NCBI GenBank assembly: GCA_945788485.1
Contig: CALZMB010000109.1
Location: forward strand, 1 to 7,321
Direction of reading: 5' to 3'
Source: an uncultured bacterium
GTDB taxonomy: Bacteria > Bacteroidota > Bacteroidia > Bacteroidales > Bacteroidaceae
Length of the DNA stretch: 7,321 nt
The notes beneath the pieces are model-generated. The model searched no databases, was not told where the DNA came from, and saw nothing but the letters and a program-made list of their open reading frames with translations. Made by a program: the position numbers and the translations under genes. Below, one piece after another: positions 6,090 to 7,321 of the stretch (position 1 is the first letter of the stretch; each line of letters starts with the position of its first letter).

Positions 6090-6884
6090 TCAGCGTGTCA
6101 CCGTCGTGCCTCCGCCGGAGGCTATCTTGGTGGCGAGTGTGATGACTACTTTCTTCACTCCGGCATCGACGGCGTCGAGGGCGTTCTCTATCTTCGGCAT
6201 CATGCCGCCTGAGATGACGCCGCGTGCGCACAGGTCGTTGTAGCTGTCGCGTGTGATGACGGGTATGACGGAGGTGTCATCGTCGGCATCGGCGAGCACT
6301 CCGGCTTTCTCGAACGAGAAGACGAGGCTGACGGCATGTTCTTCGGCGAGGGCTTTGGCTGTCTCAGCCGCCATGGTGTCGGCGTTGGTGTTGAGCATGT
6401 TTCCCATGCCGTCGTGGGTGAGTGGCGCTATGACGGGTGTGATGCCTTGTGCGAGGAGCGATGCGATGGCGAGGCCGTCGGCGCGGTCCACGTCTCCTAC
6501 GAAGCCGAAATCGACTGTTTTCTCTTCTCCGTCAACGGTCATTGTCTTCGGCGGGCGGCGGTGCGAGGAGATGATGTTCATGTCCGCCCCGGTCAGTCCG
6601 ACGGCGTTGATGCCTTTCGCCTGCAGGGATGCCACGAGGTGTTTGTTCACCAGGCCTCCATAGACCATGGTCACTACGTCGAGCATCTGTGCGTCGGTGA
6701 TGCGGCGTCCGTTCACCATGCGGCTCTCTATGCCGAGTTGTGCGGCGACTTTTGTTGCCCGGCGTCCTCCGCCGTGCACGAGGACTTTGGGCCCGGGGAT
6801 CTCGGCGAAATCTGATATGAGTTGCTGGAGCTGCGCCTCGTCTTCGACGACGGCTCCGCCTACCTTTACTACTGTGATGTTCAT
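6090..6884 (-). CDS. argB: Acetylglutamate kinase (arginine biosynthesis; may act on N-succinylglutamate)
   Basis: This is a 264-residue cytoplasmic enzyme of the amino-acid kinase family and full-length for ArgB. It phosphorylates the gamma-carboxyl of N-acyl-L-glutamate with ATP, the second step of arginine synthesis. Visible motifs are VVKVGGAVV with catalytic Lys7, VLVHGGGRR at 35-42, NGRRITD with the substrate-contacting Arg61, GLTGADMNII at 97-105, LNTNADTMAAE with Asn165 and Asp169, and GGMMPKIENALDA with catalytic Lys231. Only one allosteric feature can be judged: it lacks the long N-terminal helix of arginine-inhibited ArgB types. In Bacteroides the pathway is known to use succinylated intermediates, so the true substrate may be N-succinylglutamate; the sequence alone does not decide this. 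It follows aroK by 35 bp and precedes a sigma gene by 53 bp. Confidence 0.95.
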   Translation of the reverse strand: MNITVVKVGGAVVEDEAQLQQLISDFAEIPGPKVLVHGGGRRATKVAAQLGIESRMVNGRRITDAQMLDVVTMVYGGLVNKHLVASLQAKGINAVGLTGADMNIISSHRRPPKTMTVDGEEKTVDFGFVGDVDRADGLAIASLLAQGITPVIAPLTHDGMGNMLNTNADTMAAETAKALAEEHAVSLVFSFEKAGVLADADDDTSVIPVITRDSYNDLCARGVISGGMMPKIENALDAVDAGVKKVVITLATKIASGGGTTVTR

Positions 6885-6919
6885 TCTGTGTGGTGTGTGT
6901 GGTGAGTGGCGTGCATCTG

Positions 6920-7321
6920 TCAGATGCCCAATGTGCGCCTTGCCTCCTCAACGCTGTGCTCTATCTTCTGCAGGTTATCCAGCACGTCGATGTCGAGAGT
7001 GTGGCGTGCCTTTGAATAGAAGGGTTCGCGTTTTGCAAGGCTGTCCTTGATGTATTCGAGCAGTTGTGCGTCGTCCTTGCCCTGTATGAGCGGGCGGATG
7101 TTCTTTCCCATGCGCAGATGGCGTGCGAGCACTTCGGGCGAGGCCTTGAGGTAGAGTGTCTCGCCCTGGCGGTTGAGATAGTCCATGTTGTCGAAGAAGC
7201 ACGGTGTGCCGCCTCCGCACGAGAGTACGATGTCTTCAAACTCCGCCACCTCGTGCAGCATGTTGTATTCTATCTCCCGGAATCCGTCTTCTCCGCTCTC
7301 GTCGAAGATTTGCGCGATGCT
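6920..7321 (-). CDS. aroK: Shikimate kinase (3' part; start lies beyond right edge)
   Basis: The frame is open from the right edge to the TGA at 6920-6922, giving 133 residues. An internal Met at 7261 is not the start, because the 20 residues before it (SIAQIFDESGEDGFREIEYN) are conserved kinase sequence including the shikimate-binding FRxxE. Also visible are LSCGGGTPC (shikimate-binding GGG), GETLYLKA, the lid RPLIQG with an ATP-contacting Arg, and KREPFYSKA with the shikimate-contacting Arg. Shikimate kinases have about 175 residues, so roughly 40 N-terminal ones including the Walker A P-loop are outside the window. The enzyme makes shikimate 3-phosphate from shikimate and ATP in chorismate and aromatic amino-acid synthesis. 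Only 35 bp separate it from argB with no terminator, so the two are probably co-transcribed. Confidence 0.93.
   Translation of the reverse strand, partial: SIAQIFDESGEDGFREIEYNMLHEVAEFEDIVLSCGGGTPCFFDNMDYLNRQGETLYLKASPEVLARHLRMGKNIRPLIQGKDDAQLLEYIKDSLAKREPFYSKARHTLDIDVLDNLQKIEHSVEEARRTLGI

Noticed and set aside
6037..6231. N-terminal extension of the second sigma factor to an ATG at 6231
   Set aside because: The extra 65 residues are Arg/His-rich, overlap the end of argB in another frame, and do not resemble sigma factors. MDFARDILPLKD at 6036 is the family's usual beginning.
6885..6919. TG-rich run (GTGTGGTGTGTGTGG) between argB and aroK, considered as a microsatellite phase-variation tract
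   Set aside because: It is short and imperfect and lies outside both reading frames, so length change would not switch a frame. It is more likely incidental.

Overview
The window looks like a chromosomal segment from a member of the Bacteroidales, plausibly a Prevotella-like or other fairly GC-rich gut or oral lineage. The evidence is a SusC-type TonB-dependent receptor, a Bacteroidetes-style ECF sigma/FecR pair, a TAnnTTTG-type promoter box, AT-rich leaders with few Shine-Dalgarno sites, and the gene content. No genus can be fixed from this sequence alone. Nearly all of it is coding. I see no tRNA, rRNA, CRISPR array, insertion sequence or phage gene.

Left part (1-3534, minus strand): a 647-residue exported protein with a C-terminal DsbD-alpha-like redox domain is followed, 102 bp downstream, by the first 496 codons of a SusC-like receptor that carries an extra N-terminal STN signalling domain. 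The receptor runs off the left edge. Middle (3535-5413): a 136-bp divergent promoter region separates this operon from a plus-strand ECF sigma factor and its FecR-type membrane anti-sigma factor. Together these form a probable cell-surface signalling circuit: ligand at the STN-bearing receptor, FecR in the inner membrane, then the sigma factor, then transcription. The receptor operon is divergent from the sigma/FecR pair instead of following it.

Between the convergent genes (5414-5547) lies a compact array of 18-bp direct repeats whose copies are inverted downstream. It forms a long hairpin ending in a T-run, with a second nested arm and a second T-run.

Right part (5548-7321, minus strand): the 3' part of shikimate kinase (aroK), argB (acetylglutamate or succinylglutamate kinase) and a second, unrelated ECF sigma factor with no anti-sigma gene in view. 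They are closely spaced and probably form one operon.

The most interesting points are three. The 647-aa fusion protein sits in a receptor operon. All four cysteines of the visible receptor are clustered in its periplasmic regulatory domain, next to a gene for an envelope thiol-redox domain. Several clean dyads lie in the promoter and intergenic regions. Each is a hypothesis from sequence reading, with the deciding tests stated.
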